From positions 40,624,593 through 40,688,592 of the forward strand of contig OX637392.1 of assembly GCA_951799425.1 (NCBI GenBank): a stretch of 64,000 nt of DNA. The letters run 5' to 3'. Below are positions 34,307-45,594 of this stretch, piece after piece. Under the pieces are notes generated by a model. The model saw nothing but the letters and a program-made list of their open reading frames with translations. It made no database searches and was not told the DNA's origin. The first letter of the stretch is position 1. Each line of letters opens with the position of its first letter. Source of the stretch: Ilex aquifolium. Its lineage: Eukaryota > Streptophyta > Magnoliopsida > Aquifoliales > Aquifoliaceae. The position numbers and the translations under genes are program-made.

Positions 34307-36405
34307 GTGATTGACAAAACAATCAGAAACATGTTGATTCCAAGGCCAAGACCTGAGTCAATTCCTTGCCCTGAACCAGTTGAGCCTGAACCAGTTGAGC
34401 ATGAGCCTATGATTGAACAGGACCTAGAATCATCAAAGGAAAAAAAACCTTCATGCCCTATTGTTGCTCCTTTCCCTCATAGACTCAAAACGGTCCATAA
34501 GGTGAGCAACCAGCCAGAAATTTACGAGCTTTTTAAGCAAGTAAAGATCAACATCCCATTTCTGGATGCAATCAAACAAGTTCCGTCTTATGCCAAGTTT
34601 CTAAAAGACTTGTGCACCATCAAGAGAAGCCAAAATGTCCAAAAAAGAGCCTTCTTAATGGAACAAGCCAGTGCCTTACTTCAACAGAAAATCCCTCCAA
34701 AATATAAGGACTCTGGGTGTCCAACCGTGTCATGTGTCATTGGAGACTTCAGAATAGAACAAGCTTTGCTTGATCTTGGGGCAAGTGTAATCTGCTTCCT
34801 TTCTCTGTTTACCAACAGTTGGGTCTGGGTGAACTCAAACCCACTTGTGTCACACTCCAGTTGGCAGACAGATCTGTCAAAATTCCTAGGGGTATTGTTG
34901 AAGATGTACTTGTCCAAGTGGACAACTTTGTCTTCCTAGTTGATTTCATTGCTCTAGATACTCAGCCAGCAATGCATTCAGAGAACCAAGTTCCCGTTAT
35001 TCTTGGTCGACCCTTCCTAGCAACCTCCAATGCTCTAATCAATTGCAGGAATGGAGTTATGAAATTGACCTTTGAAAATATGAATCTTGAGGTGAATATT
35101 TTTAATATTGCCAAATACCCAGGAGAGGACAAAGAACTGAGAGAAATAAATTCCATTGAGTTATTGGTTCACGAACATGTGAATGATACCTTTTGCGAAC
35201 CCGCTACTGAATCATATCTGTTGGAACCTAGCACATCTGAGTCAACAGATGATGATCCAAATCCACAAAGTTGCCCTACTTATGCTGTTGAGATATGGGC
35301 ACCGAAATTCGAGGTACTTTCATCAAGTGGTACAAAACCACTCTCATCAAGTGTCAGACCACCAAAGCCTGAATTGAAACATCTCCCATCCTACCTCAAA
35401 TATGCATTCTTAGGAGAGGACGAGTCATACCCAGTGGTAATTTCATCTAAGCTCACAAACTTGCAAGAGTCTAAAATGATTGAAGTTCTTAAAAGCCATA
35501 AAAGTACCATTGGGTGGACCATCGCTGACTTGAAAAGTATAAGCCCATTAATCTGCAATCATGCTATATACCTTGAAGAGGATTCAAAACCTTCTCGTCA
35601 AATGCAGCGACGACTGAACCCTCACATGAAGGAAGTTGTGAGAACTGAGGTGCTCAAGCTACTAGATGCAGGGATAATCTTTCCCATCTCTAATAGCAAG
35701 TGGGTGAGCCCAACTCAAGTTGTGCCTAAGAAATCTGGGTTCATAGTGGTTAAAAATGATGCCAATGAACTAGTACCAACTCGAGTTGTCACAGGATGAC
35801 GAATATGCATAGACTATCGAAAGCTCAATTTGGTAACTAGAAAGAACCATTTCCCTCTCCCCTTTCTTGACCAAGTTTTAGAGAGAATTGTAGGTCATGA
35901 ATTTTACTGTTTCCTAGATGGGTATTCTGGGTACAATCAAATTGAGATAGCACTAGATGATCAGGAGAAAACAACATTCACATGCCCCTTTAGCACCTTT
36001 GAATTCAAAAGGATGCCTTTTGGACTTTGTAACGCTCATGCAACATTCCAAAGATGTATGTTAAGCTTGTTCAGTGACATGGTTGAGAAATTTTTGGAAG
36101 TGTTCATGGATGACTTCTCTATATATGGTGATTCATTTAATTTGTGTCTGACTAATCTAGAAAAAGTATTAATAAGATGTAAGGAAGCCAATCTAGTACT
36201 CAATTGGAAAAATGCCATTTCATGGTAACACAAGGCATTGTCCTAGGTCACATTGTGTCGTTTGAGGGCATGAAAGTTGACAAGGCAACAATAGATCTAA
36301 TTGGAAATCTGCCCGCTCCCAAGACTGTAAAGGATGTCCGATCATTCCTAGGACATGCAGGGTTTTACAGGAGATTCATAAAAGATTTCAGTACCATAGC
36401 AAAAC
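34307..36405 (+). pseudogene. pol: protease and reverse transcriptase of element B, cut by element C
   Basis: 34307-34790 leads to the protease active site LLDLGASV. A 1-base deletion there shifts the frame to 34819-35799 (VILGRPFLATSNALINC; RRLNPHMKEVVRTEVLKLL). A TGA in place of TGG follows at 35797, then RT: HFPLPFLDQVLERI, YCFLDGYSGYNQIEI (catalytic Asp), MPFGLCNAHATFQRCM, and VFMDDFSIYGDS (YxDD box as FMDD). A second 1-base deletion near 36205 shifts frame to SFLGHAGFYRRFIKDFSTIA. The sequence breaks at 36405, the insertion site of C, and continues at 50521. Confidence 0.92.
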
Positions 36406-38203
36406 TGACTTGATCCGAAATGTGTACACCCAAGTGCAGGCGGTCAAGTTGTAGTAATAATCTGGTTTGAGTCCAGAGTCGAATCCTCAGGGAACTATGG
36501 TTGGTGTTCTTTGAAGTAAATAGTGAGAAAGACTTGTAACTGGAAATATTATGATTTTGAAGTTGTGGGAAGTTTTGGATAGAATGTAAAATTCTTTCCA
36601 ATGGGTATTTTTCTAGACAAAATATAAGATGATTAAATGTAACAAACACTCTTTGGTTCGGGAATCAGAATATGTAGTTGATTATCCGGTGCATTATGTT
36701 TATGCTTTATAACTCAATTAACTCCCGTGTCAACGGCAAATTAATCGGAAGATAGGAATGAAGTGCAATAATGGTGGACATTGAAAGTTTGTCATGAAGA
36801 GTTAGTTAGGGTACTTGCCTTGAATCAATGGATCTTTCCATGTAGGAGTCATCCATTTATCATAGAAAGATCCGTTGATTATACAAAGTACCTTTACTTT
36901 GCTAGGTGCATTCAATCACCCAAAAATCAAGTGGAGTATAGAACATTTAAGCATAAAGGTGATACACAAACATAATGTCCGCATTAATCTTTTACATATC
37001 TATCATCCCTTCCCAAAGAGTGAATGAGGACTACTCACCCTTCATAGCTATGGTAAAGCTAGAATGATGAATGGTACTCATCCCCAAAAGGTGTTACAAA
37101 GTAAAATGCTCAAGCACTAGAAGTGAAATGCTTTAAAGTAAAATAGCTAAACAAGGAGCCGATCTTCGACAAAGAATGAGTGAATCACGTTCCACCCTTC
37201 ACGGCTTTGGTAAAGCTCTAGAAAAGTGGAAGAGTTTCACTCCTCTAAGGGGAAGAAGGAAGCTCCAACAATGGAAGTAAAAGAAAACAATACTTAAATT
37301 AAAAGAAAGCAATAAATACTTGGTGTTTAATCCACAACCAAGAGATGATAATACATAAAAGAAAACAACAACTTCTTGGTGTTTAATCCACAACCAAGAT
37401 ATAATAAAAAAAAAAAAAGAAAACAATAACTTCTTGGTGTTTAATTCACAACCAAGATCTAATAAAAAGAAAACAACAACTTCTTGGTGTTTAATTCACA
37501 ACCAAGATCTAATAAAAAGAAAACAACAACTTCTTGGTGTTTAATTCACAACCAAGATCTAATAAAAAGAAAACAATAACTCAAGAAAATAAATAAAGCA
37601 ATAATACTTGAAAGATGATTCAAGAAAAAGATTCAAGACCTTTGGAGTGTTTTCCACTAGGAAGAAATGTTCTTTACAAGAAAAATGAAACAAGAGAAGG
37701 ATGCCCATTACAAGCCCCCAAGGGGGGTATTTATAGGCATCCAAATTACAAATATCCTAAAAGATATTTATCCTAAAATATATTTAATTACAAATATCCT
37801 AAAAGATATTTAATTACAAATATCCTAAAAGATATTTATCCTAAAAGATATTTAATTACAAATATCCTAAAATATATTTAAATATCCTAAAAGATATTTA
37901 AATACAAATATCCTAAAAGATATTTATTTACAAATATCAAGAAGATCTTGATTTACACTTTGATCTCCCTTTGTTTTGAGCTTTAATAATTTACACCCTA
38001 TGCTTTGATAAGTTGCTCTCCATGCTTTGATAATTGGCTCCCGTCGTTTTGACGCATAAAAACTTGAAAAGAACAACATTCAATGCATTATCCTTAATTC
38101 ACACATTAACCCTAATTAGATTTATTTTGACTATTTTAACTTTATTTAATTACACAATTGACCTTTTAATTTAATTACATTTTGCATTAATTAGGGTTAA
38201 TCA
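36406..38203 (-). repeat. 3' LTR of element C
   Basis: TGACTTGATCC...TTAATCA. Contains five copies of a ~50-bp unit (CTTCTTGGTGTTTAATTCAC core, 37314-37575) and a run of AAATATCCTAAAAGATATTT units (37745-37935). Minus-strand TATA box TGCCTATAAATAC at 37729-37741. It is 35 bp longer than its partner because of repeat copy number. Confidence 0.95.
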
Positions 38204-38216
38204 CACCCCCCAACCT
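38204..38216 (-). promoter_or_regulatory. Polypurine tract of element C
   Basis: AGGTTGGGGGGTG on the minus strand directly before the 3' LTR. It primes plus-strand DNA synthesis in LTR elements. A near-identical tract sits internally at 42630-42616. Confidence 0.85.
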
Positions 38217-40080
38217 AAACATTACTAGTCCCTAGTAATAAATAACAGCATAACAAAATCACTTTCGTAGATAACACGATTGCATTTAGCATATGCAATA
38301 AGCCGTTAAACCCCTAGGTGATTCCTAGTGGACGAGTTTTGTCTCGTGAAGGTTTTCAGTGAAACTACCTACAAACTCCATTTGAAAAAAATGTGTATAT
38401 GCATTAGCACCATGATAGCTGAGACGCCGAATTTTTTTTTTTTTTTTAGCAAAATAAAACACTTCTCTGTCATTGGTACGTAATATATGCAAAAATAAAC
38501 ACTTGTTATATTGGTATTTGAAATTCCCTATGTAGTAAGAATGATCATTCTAGCAACAAGAATTGTTATATAACAAACACTCCATTTTACTACCTTCCAT
38601 GGATAGCTTCGATTTCACAAACCTCTCGTAGAATGCTCTCAGCAAAAGTTCACTCTGATTATAGTGACTTAAATCTCTCACGGGGCATGTGATCAGAAGG
38701 TGGCCAATCGAAAAATCACATGCACAATTAGGAAGGGAATGAAGTTTAAGGAAACAAACTAATCATGTTTGGCATAATCTCATGAAGGAATATTGATGCA
38801 ATTTAAAGAAATACTATTTACCATACCCCAATTTTGATTGACAACACACGCATGTAACAGACTTGAGATCAATTAGGGCTTTTCATAGGTTGTAGCGTGG
38901 CCAGAGGTCAGTGGCTAATGAAATGACGTCAATGATTTTCAAAAGCTATCCTTTCATTCTGTAATGTAACACACTTCTTTCTAGCTTTTCGACATTTTGC
39001 CCAGAAATGATTTCTTTTTTTTTTTTTCATTTGTTCCCATTGATTCTCCTTGTCATCGAAAAGTAATCTCCACAGTTTTCCCCATTTCTTTGCATTTCTG
39101 TGTCATATTGATTTATAAGAATGTGCAAGAAAATTAGATAGCAATGGTGTGTCCAGTATGTTTTCTTGTGGCTTGGTAAATATTTGGGTTTATCAAAGAA
39201 GAAATCATACATTGAGGGCTCAAACATGGCTGACTAGGGAAATAATTTTGCAGAAAAAATGGCTAAGGCTCAATATCAAATCAAAGATGGCCTAAAATCC
39301 TTTCTCAAGTATGTGAACATGTATGTGTCGTATGAACAGATTTCTTGGGGATATGTCAACAGATTACCTTAATTGCATCAATCAAAGCAAATTTAATGAG
39401 ATTATTCAAAAATAGAGAGTGAAAGACCTTACTTGAATAAATATTAATTATCTCTCAAAAGTATGATAAGGCTCAAAACTTACCATGGTATTCTTTATCA
39501 TCTCCACTGGTAATGTCAGGTTTTTCATGGAATGTCGGTTATATACCAATTCTATTTTCGAGTCTGGTCATTCTGTACCTTAAGAATAACAAATAGCAAT
39601 ATACATTTGACATTTAAGCATAGAGAAAATACCATTTTTCAAGGAAGTGAGTTTTTTTTTTTTTTTTTTTTAAAGAAGAAGAAATAAAATTCAAAATTAT
39701 AAACATACTCATTTATCTATGAAAATTGAAAGAAGACTAGATGCACCAATTAAACTTGAAAAACTATGGCGTCTCAGGATAAAATCCCTACCCACACTAC
39801 AGGTTGGCATTTTAGGACATTCCTTACTCAGCCCACATACTCATTTATCTATGAAAATTGAAAGAAGATAAAATGCACAAATTGAACTTGGAAATTTATG
39901 GCGTCTCAGGATCAAATCCCTACCTACACTGTTAGTTGGTAGTTCGGGACGTTCCTTACTCGGCCCACATTTTTATTTCAACAACAAGACTTTGTACAAA
40001 ACTATTTTACAAAAGAGTTCAGACCCTTAACCTTCATTCCAAAACACATTTTTCCACAGCTTTGTCTTTATAGTCAAAAT
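38217..40080 (-). other. 3' UTR of element C
   Basis: Non-coding. Shares words with the B 3' UTR (55600-56660 and 63300-63580), for example GCATATGCAATAAGCC and the GTAACACACTTCTTTCTAGC area. Includes a ~130-bp tandem duplication at 39706-39965 whose units each end in the conserved ~70-nt block (39766-39835 and 39898-39966). No env-like ORF is seen here, unlike B. Confidence 0.6.
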
Positions 40081-40506
40081 CTAATCCGAGTCATCGCTTG
40101 GATCTATGTCATTATCAGTGACCCTTCCAACTTCTTGTCGCACATAACTTGTAAGTCCCGGACTGGCATAAGATGGTGTGTCAGGATAATCCTTACTCAG
40201 CCCATACACTATCCAGTTTAATCGATCGGTTGCACGACCCGAAATTGGTTCAGAACACTGATTATGTTTTTTCATATGAAATATCCTGCCACAATGGTAA
40301 CAAGCACCCAGTCGTTTGGAACGACGACGTTTAGCAAAATTGCTTCTGCCACACAATGGTTGTTGTTGTTTCTCTCGGATCTCAATTTTTCTCACATCCC
40401 TTGTTTTTCTCATTATCACAGCATGCACATCAGATGGGAAAATGCGTAGAACTCCTAGACTAAACCAAAAAAGTTTAGGATCCATGCTTGCTAAGACTAA
40501 AGACAT
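40081..40506 (-). CDS. Zinc-knuckle-like accessory protein of element C, copy 2
   Basis: 141 codons. The N-terminal part is LFWFSLGVLRIFPSDVHAVI, then a basic stretch (KRRRSKRLG, a possible nuclear signal), then CYHCGRIFHMKKHNQC, a CX2CX4HX6C motif two residues longer in the last spacer than the usual Gag knuckle. Then come a conserved block EPISGRATDRLNWIVYGLSK and an acidic tail (DIDPSDDSD). Paralogous to 41993-42424 and to the B copy at 53026-53460. The upstream GTGACTGGCAG junction may be a splice acceptor, so the true start could be in an upstream exon. Nucleic-acid binding is inferred. I recognise no named family. Confidence 0.65.
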   Translation of the reverse strand: MSLVLASMDPKLFWFSLGVLRIFPSDVHAVIMRKTRDVRKIEIREKQQQPLCGRSNFAKRRRSKRLGACYHCGRIFHMKKHNQCSEPISGRATDRLNWIVYGLSKDYPDTPSYASPGLTSYVRQEVGRVTDNDIDPSDDSD

Positions 40507-41036
40507 TCTATCTGGTTCTTTAACGTCTGCCAGTCACAAAGACAGTTGAAGCTGCATCCGATGTGATCATGAAATACAGGTACAAATACTAAAAAAAAAA
40601 ACGCAATCCAGAATAAAAATAATTTTTTTTTTTTAGATCTAAAACTAAAATTACAAATACGAAACTAGAGAAAGTATATCAAAATACAAGCGGAAGGAAG
40701 AAGATTTAGGATGAAACAAACAAATTAACGAAGAAGGAATAAACCCAGAATACAAAGGATTTAGGGGGATTATTTGGCAAATTATCAGATCTTACTGTAA
40801 TAGCAATTACAGCATAGTCATTGGAGGGCATAGCAAATTCACAAGGAATTTTATAAAGACAAATAGCCATGAGAATCACAAGCTGTAGATATCAAATTTC
40901 AAATATATATATAAATGAAATTACAAACAAGCAATACTTACAACACTAGTACTAGTGGGCTAGTGGAGATAAGGTTGTAAGGTACAGATCTGTTCATCTG
41001 CCGAAACCTACAAACAAAATACAACAATTACTCAAC

Positions 41037-41168
41037 TCAAGGAATATCTGGGTTTCTCTGGAAACCCCTCATCCTAAGTGTGAGAACAAAAAGAGCACCC
41101 AAGTACAAATACAAACATATAAGACAAATTATTAAACAAAAGACTGGATCGTCGGCGTATATGGTCAT
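41037..41168 (-). CDS. Membrane micro-ORF of element C, copy 2
   Basis: 43 codons: MTIYADDP, a single hydrophobic segment (VFCLIICLICLYLYLGALFV, residues 9-28), a basic turn (RMRGF), and NPDIP at the end. The same layout recurs at 42744-42890 and in B at 52584-52730: an acidic DD or D before the membrane segment and the NPD ending. Too short to judge alone; the three-way conservation is the support. A pyrimidine tract and an AG follow the stop in all three copies. Confidence 0.55.
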   Translation of the reverse strand: MTIYADDPVFCLIICLICLYLYLGALFVLTLRMRGFQRNPDIP

Positions 41169-41699
41169 GGATTTACAGGGGGTGAGTTGTTTTTACAGAG
41201 AACAGAAAGAACGACGACGAAGAAGAAGAGAAGAAAAAGAAGGAGAAGAAGAAAAGGGAAAGAGAAAGGGGGGAACCAACATCGGTGATGGTGGAAGAAA
41301 AAGAAAAAGGTGGAAGGCCTAATAAAGGCATTCCTCAGATTTTTTTATTTTTTTATTTTTTATTTTTTATTTTTTTAAGATAAGAAAGTGTCGGCAGGAG
41401 CTGGCAGGCAGAAGAAAAGAAAAAAGAAGAAGAAAGGCAGTGGGAGGCCCGCCCCCTTTTTTTTTTTTTTTCTTTTTTCTAACTTTACTTTCGGCAGTGT
41501 CGGCAGGCGCAATAATGGCAGCAGGCGCAATAATGGTGCATAGTAATAAAAATGAGTAGGGTAAGAGAACACCTCGCACTTGAGCTTTGACTCATGCACC
41601 GATATCTGAAACTAGGAACAACAAAACTATACAACAAAAGAAAGTGACATGCATTAAAAAGAACATTAATAAATAAAAGCAACTGTACACTATTGTAGA

Positions 41700-41750
41700 A
41701 GGATTTTAGCAAAAACGTTCAAACGTGTTGTAACGTTCGAACATCGAATC
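41700..41750. promoter_or_regulatory. Residual TTCGAA palindromes in element C
   Basis: Two words, AACGTTCAAACGTG and AACGTTCGAACATCG, between the two accessory modules. They occupy the same relative place as the larger cluster in B at 53731-53992, between the zinc-knuckle ORF and the next gene. Confidence 0.5.
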
Positions 41751-41825
41751 AAAAATTAAAATTTTTTCTACACTACATTATGCATACTAAAAGGAATCAA
41801 AATAAACAATCTTAAGCCAAAAGTC

Positions 41826-41894
41826 ATGGCGTCTCAGAACAAATCCCTACCTACACTGTTAGTTGGTAGTTTGGGATGTTACTTACTCTGCCCA
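41826..41894 (-). other. Conserved ~70-nt non-coding block, element C module 1
   Basis: Reads GGGCAGAGTAAG...GGTAGGGATTTG...GAGACGCCAT on the element strand. Homologous blocks lie at 39766-39835, 39898-39966 and (plus) 53577-53646. Always downstream of the zinc-knuckle ORF. Confidence 0.6.
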
Positions 41895-41992
41895 TGTTTT
41901 CATTTTAGTCAAAAGAGTTTGTACAGAACAATTTTTTACAGACTCGAACCTTCAGCTTTCATTCCCAACCTCAGTACACTTTTCCACAGAGG

Positions 41993-42424
41993 TCAATCCG
42001 ATTCCCCCTCCGTATCTGTGTAAAATGGACAACCAGTAACTCTCCCAACTTCCTCTCTCACAAATCGGTTAAGCACAGTACCGGAATAGCATGGCGTATC
42101 AGGGTAATCCTTACTCAGCCCATTCACTATCCAGTTTAATCGATCGGTTGCGCGACCGGAAATTGGTTCAGAACATTTGTTGTATCTTTTCTCATGAAAG
42201 TATCTACCACACTGTTTACAGGCACCAAGTCGTGTAGCACGACGACGTTTAGAATAACAGCTTCGGCCACAGAGGGGTTTCGCTTGTTTTTCTTTGATTT
42301 CAGCCTTCCTTACTAATCTTGCTTTTCTCATGATCATGGTATGTACATCAGATGGAAAAGTACGTAGTACTCCTAGACTAAACCAAAAAAGATTTACATC
42401 CATGATTGCTACTTTATAACCCAC
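41993..42424 (-). CDS. Zinc-knuckle-like accessory protein of element C, copy 1
   Basis: 143 codons, intact. LFWFSLGVLRTFPSDVHTMI, then a K/R-rich region (RKARLVRKAEIKEKQ; KRRRATRLG), then CKQCGRYFHEKRYNKC (CX2CX4HX6C), then EPISGRATDRLNWIVNGLSK, and an acidic C-terminus (TDTEGESD). Closer to the B copy than to copy 2 of C (shared PCYSGT and LNRFVR words). It lies about 190 nt after the internal polypurine-like tract. Function not known; a basic, zinc-binding, nucleic-acid-contacting protein is the simplest reading. Confidence 0.68.
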   Translation of the reverse strand: MGYKVAIMDVNLFWFSLGVLRTFPSDVHTMIMRKARLVRKAEIKEKQAKPLCGRSCYSKRRRATRLGACKQCGRYFHEKRYNKCSEPISGRATDRLNWIVNGLSKDYPDTPCYSGTVLNRFVREEVGRVTGCPFYTDTEGESD

Positions 42425-42615
42425 TATCTGGTTCTTTTACGTCTTCCAGTCACAAAGACGATCAAAACTGACCCATAGATATTATCATTAATACAAGGTA
42501 CATAATCTGAACAGATACAACAATAAAAACAAAAAAATTTACAGAAAATTTTACGGGTTCAACCTGCGCAGATCAACTACTGTAAACTGCAGATCAACTA
42601 CTGTAAACTGTAGAT

Positions 42616-42630
42616 CTCACCCCCCAACCT
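42616..42630 (-). promoter_or_regulatory. Internal polypurine-tract copy, element C
   Basis: AGGTTGGGGGGTGAG on the minus strand, preceded by ATTGGGGACAATGTTCAG, which is how true polypurine regions of Athila relatives often look. The real tract before the LTR is AGGTTGGGGGGTG. B has the same internal copy at 52844-52858. Confidence 0.65.
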
Positions 42631-42743
42631 AGACTGAACATTGTCCCCAATGTTTCGAGTTTTTCGGTTTGTAGAGCTTGAATACGCAGTTAACTGTGGA
42701 GATCTGTTCAATCGCCGATGACCTATACCAAAAAAAACAGAGA

Positions 42744-42890
42744 TTAAGCATCTTTGGGGTGGTCTGGGTTTTCATTGGGACAAAAACCCTTGATCATCAG
42801 TGCGGCCCGAAGAAGAACAGCCATAAGTAAATAATACAAACAAATGTAGATCATGAGAAGGAGGATAGGGTCATCAAAAAATGCAGACAT
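42744..42890 (-). CDS. Membrane micro-ORF of element C, copy 1
   Basis: 48 codons: MSAFFDDP, hydrophobic segment (ILLLMIYICLYYLLMAVLLR, residues 9-28), then ALMIKGF and NPDHPKDA. Same length as the B homologue (48 codons), with a matching LLM-VLL core and NPD..KD tail. The frame is also open further upstream (to 43187) but that part is a C/T-rich run without conserved features. It could be an exon of a spliced env-like product rather than a free peptide. Confidence 0.58.
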   Translation of the reverse strand: MSAFFDDPILLLMIYICLYYLLMAVLLRAALMIKGFCPNENPDHPKDA

Positions 42891-43041
42891 GGTACTGTTA
42901 TGGGTTGGATCGTGGTACAAAAGACCAGATGCAGTGGAGAAGAAGAAGAAAAGAGAAGAAAAAGAAGAAGAAAAAGAAAAGAAAAGAAAAGAGTAAAGGC
43001 GGTGGGGAAAAGAAAAAGGAAAAAAAAAAACGATGGGAGCC

Positions 43042-44622
43042 TTATAAAGGCAGTCCATCGTGTCGGGTGTCTGATTGACCTGACCCTTTTTTGTGTCGGC
43101 AAGCGTAATCTCCGGAGTGATTTCCGGAGATACTTTCTGGATCCATAAAAAAAATGGTCTCCACATTTTGGACAAAATTCTCCACAAAGGGTTTTAATCG
43201 CTGACCATTGACGGTAAAAATGTTACCGTTTGATGGGTTCTCCACTTCCACTGCCCCATGTTCAAATACCTTTTTAACAATGTATGGTCCAGTCCATCTT
43301 GATTTCAACTTACCAGGAAATAGACGAAGTCTCGAATTGAAAAGTAGAACCTTTTGATCAGGTTCAAAAGATTTTCGCACTATGTTCTTGTCATGAAAAA
43401 TTTTCATCCTGGTTTTTGCAATCTTAGCATTTTCATATGCTTCATTTCTCAATTCCTCCAATTCATTAATCTGAAGCTTCCGTGACAGTCCAGCCTTGTC
43501 TAAGTCAAAATTCATTGCTTTAATAGCCCAGTATGCCCTATGTTCCAATTCCACAGGCAAGTGACATGGCTTTCCATAGACTAATTGATAGGGAGACATG
43601 CCCAAAATTGTTTTAAAAGCAGTTCGGTATGCCCAGAGCGCATCAGTTAGTCTTAATGACCAATCTTTGCGATCTGGGTTCACCGTTTTTTCCAAAATTA
43701 ATTTGATCTCCCGATTAGCTAACTCAGCTTGTCCACTGGTCTGTGGATGATAAGGGGTTGCAATTTTGTGAAAAATCAAGTATTTTTTCATTAAATTCCA
43801 GAAGGGACGATTGCAGAAATGAGAACCCCCATCACTTATAATGGATTTTGGAATTCCAAACCGAGATAAAATATTTTCTTTTAAAAACTTGATCACTGTT
43901 TGATGATCATTATTTCGGCATGGAATTGCTTCAACCCATTTGGATACATAGTCTACGGCTACTAAAATGTATAGATAGCCAAAGGAGGGGGGAAATGGTC
44001 CCATAAAATCGATACCCCAACAGTCAAAAATTTCGATCACCAAAATTGGGTTTAAGGGCATCATGTTTCTTTTTGAAATGTTTCCCAACCTTTGACATCT
44101 ATCGCAAGTTACGCAAAAAGCATGGACATCTTGGAAAAGTGTGGGCCAGTAAAATCCACACTGCAAGATTTTTGCAGCGGTTTTTCGAGATGAAAAATGA
44201 CCACCGCATGCTTCTGAATGACAAAATGTTATTACCTGTCTACTTTCCTGAGCGGGGATGCAACGTCTTATGATCTGATCCTTACAGTACTTGAATACGT
44301 AGGGATCTTCCCAAAAGAAATTGCGGACCTCCCTCAGAAACTTCTTTTTGTCCATGGGAGTGAAAAATGGAGGAAGTGTTCCGGTAGCAATGAAATTAGC
44401 AATATCAGCGTACCATGGGGTCTCATCAATCCTGAATAGTTGTTCATCGGGGAATTTTTCATTGATTGGCAGTCCATCCTCATGAAATTCATAAGTTAAT
44501 CTTGACAGATGATCTGCCACCACATTTTCCACACCCTTTTTGTCCTTAATGACTAAGTCAAATTCTTGGAGCAAAAGGATCCATCTCAAGAGTCTTGGTT
44601 TGGCATCTTTTTTTGTAAGCAA
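43042..44622 (-). CDS. pol: RNase H C-terminus and integrase of element C
   Basis: 526 codons open. Starts in RNase H ([32 protein letters not shown]). The HHCC finger follows ([20 protein letters not shown]), then the core with DFMGPFPPS (first D), [14 protein letters not shown] (second D) and [11 protein letters not shown] (catalytic E). The C-terminal SH3-like part has [20 protein letters not shown] and NGQRLKPF. All catalytic residues are present. It is in frame with the RT ORF upstream but separated from it by one TGA (at 44680-44682; CGA in origin by context), so expression would need readthrough. Confidence 0.93.
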   Translation of the reverse strand: MLTKKDAKPRLLRWILLLQEFDLVIKDKKGVENVVADHLSRLTYEFHEDGLPINEKFPDEQLFRIDETPWYADIANFIATGTLPPFFTPMDKKKFLREVRNFFWEDPYVFKYCKDQIIRRCIPAQESRQVITFCHSEACGGHFSSRKTAAKILQCGFYWPTLFQDVHAFCVTCDRCQRLGNISKRNMMPLNPILVIEIFDCWGIDFMGPFPPSFGYLYILVAVDYVSKWVEAIPCRNNDHQTVIKFLKENILSRFGIPKSIISDGGSHFCNRPFWNLMKKYLIFHKIATPYHPQTSGQAELANREIKLILEKTVNPDRKDWSLRLTDALWAYRTAFKTILGMSPYQLVYGKPCHLPVELEHRAYWAIKAMNFDLDKAGLSRKLQINELEELRNEAYENAKIAKTRMKIFHDKNIVRKSFEPDQKVLLFNSRLRLFPGKLKSRWTGPYIVKKVFEHGAVEVENPSNGNIFTVNGQRLKPFVENFVQNVETIFFMDPESISGNHSGDYACRHKKGSGQSDTRHDGLPL

Positions 44623-44679
44623 AAATTTCAGTGCTGCATGGTCAGTAAATACAGTAACAGAAGAACCAACAAGATAAGA

Positions 44680-45588
44680 TCAAAATTTTTCCAATGCAAA
44701 TACTACAGCAAGTAATTCCTTTTCAGTTGTTGAGTAATTCATTTGGGTATCATTTAAAGTTTTACTTGCATAGTAAATCACATGTGGCTTCTTATCTTTT
44801 TTTTGTCCCAAAACAGCACCTACAGCATAGTCACTAGCATCACACATCAATTCAAAGGGTAGAATCCAGTCAGGAGGTTGCATTATTGGGGCAGAAATTA
44901 ACATGCCTTTGAGTTTGTCAAATGATTTTTGGCACGCTTCATTCCAGTCGAAAATGACGTCCTGACTCAAAAGATGACACATAGGTTTTGCTATGGTGCT
45001 GAAGTCTTTTATGAACCTTCTGTAGAATCCTGCATGACCTAAGAATGATCGAACATCCTTTACAACCCTAGGAGCAGGAAGATTTCTTATCAAATCAATT
45101 TTTGCTTTATCAACTTTCATGCCTTCAGACGACACAATGTGACCCAAGACAATGCCTTGATTCACCATGAAATGACATTTCTCCCAGTTAAGCACCAGAT
45201 TTGCCTCTTTGCATCTCATCAAAACTTTTTCTAGGTTAGCTAGACACAAATCAAATGAGTCACCATATACCGAGAAATCATCCATGAAGATTTCCAAAAT
45301 TTTTTCGACCATGTCACTGAACAAGCTCAGCATACATCTTTGAAATGTTGCAGGAGCGTTACAAAGTCCGAATGGCATCCTTTTGAATGCAAAGGTGCCA
45401 AATGGACATGTGAATGCGGTCTTTTCTTGGTCATTCAGAGCTATCTCAATTTGATTGTATCCGGAATACCCATCCAGGAAACAGTAAAATTCATGGCCTG
45501 CTATTCTCTCGAGGACTTGGTCAAGGAAGGGAAGAGGAAAATGGTCTTTTCTAGTCACCAGATTGAGTTTTCGATAGTCAATGCACAT
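44680..45588 (-). CDS. pol: Reverse transcriptase and RNase H N-terminus of element C
   Basis: 302 codons. CIDYRKLNLVTRKDHFPLPF, YCFLDGYSGYNQIEIA (first catalytic Asp), MPFGLCNAPATFQRCM, ILEIFMDDFSVYGDS (FMDD box), and SFLGHAGFYRRFIKDFSTIA, then RNase H start [16 protein letters not shown] and [15 protein letters not shown]. The ATG at 45588 is internal. The frame is continuous with the upstream ORF apart from one TGA at 45597-45595, just before the WRMC residues. Confidence 0.93.
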   Translation of the reverse strand: MCIDYRKLNLVTRKDHFPLPFLDQVLERIAGHEFYCFLDGYSGYNQIEIALNDQEKTAFTCPFGTFAFKRMPFGLCNAPATFQRCMLSLFSDMVEKILEIFMDDFSVYGDSFDLCLANLEKVLMRCKEANLVLNWEKCHFMVNQGIVLGHIVSSEGMKVDKAKIDLIRNLPAPRVVKDVRSFLGHAGFYRRFIKDFSTIAKPMCHLLSQDVIFDWNEACQKSFDKLKGMLISAPIMQPPDWILPFELMCDASDYAVGAVLGQKKDKKPHVIYYASKTLNDTQMNYSTTEKELLAVVFALEKF

Positions 45589-45594
45589 TCGCCA

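Noticed and set aside
37314-37575. 50-bp direct repeats as a CRISPR-like array
   Set aside because: Units are adjacent without spacers and lie in a plant retrotransposon LTR; simple tandem repeats.
36406-38203. Independent solo LTR
   Set aside because: Matching target duplications with the far LTR at 50516-50520 show it is the 3' LTR of one full element.
42851-43187. Extended ORF upstream of the C micro-ORF (F/S/L-rich)
   Set aside because: It comes from a C/T-rich run (AAG/AGA on plus) that is not conserved in sequence with B; only the last 48 codons are.
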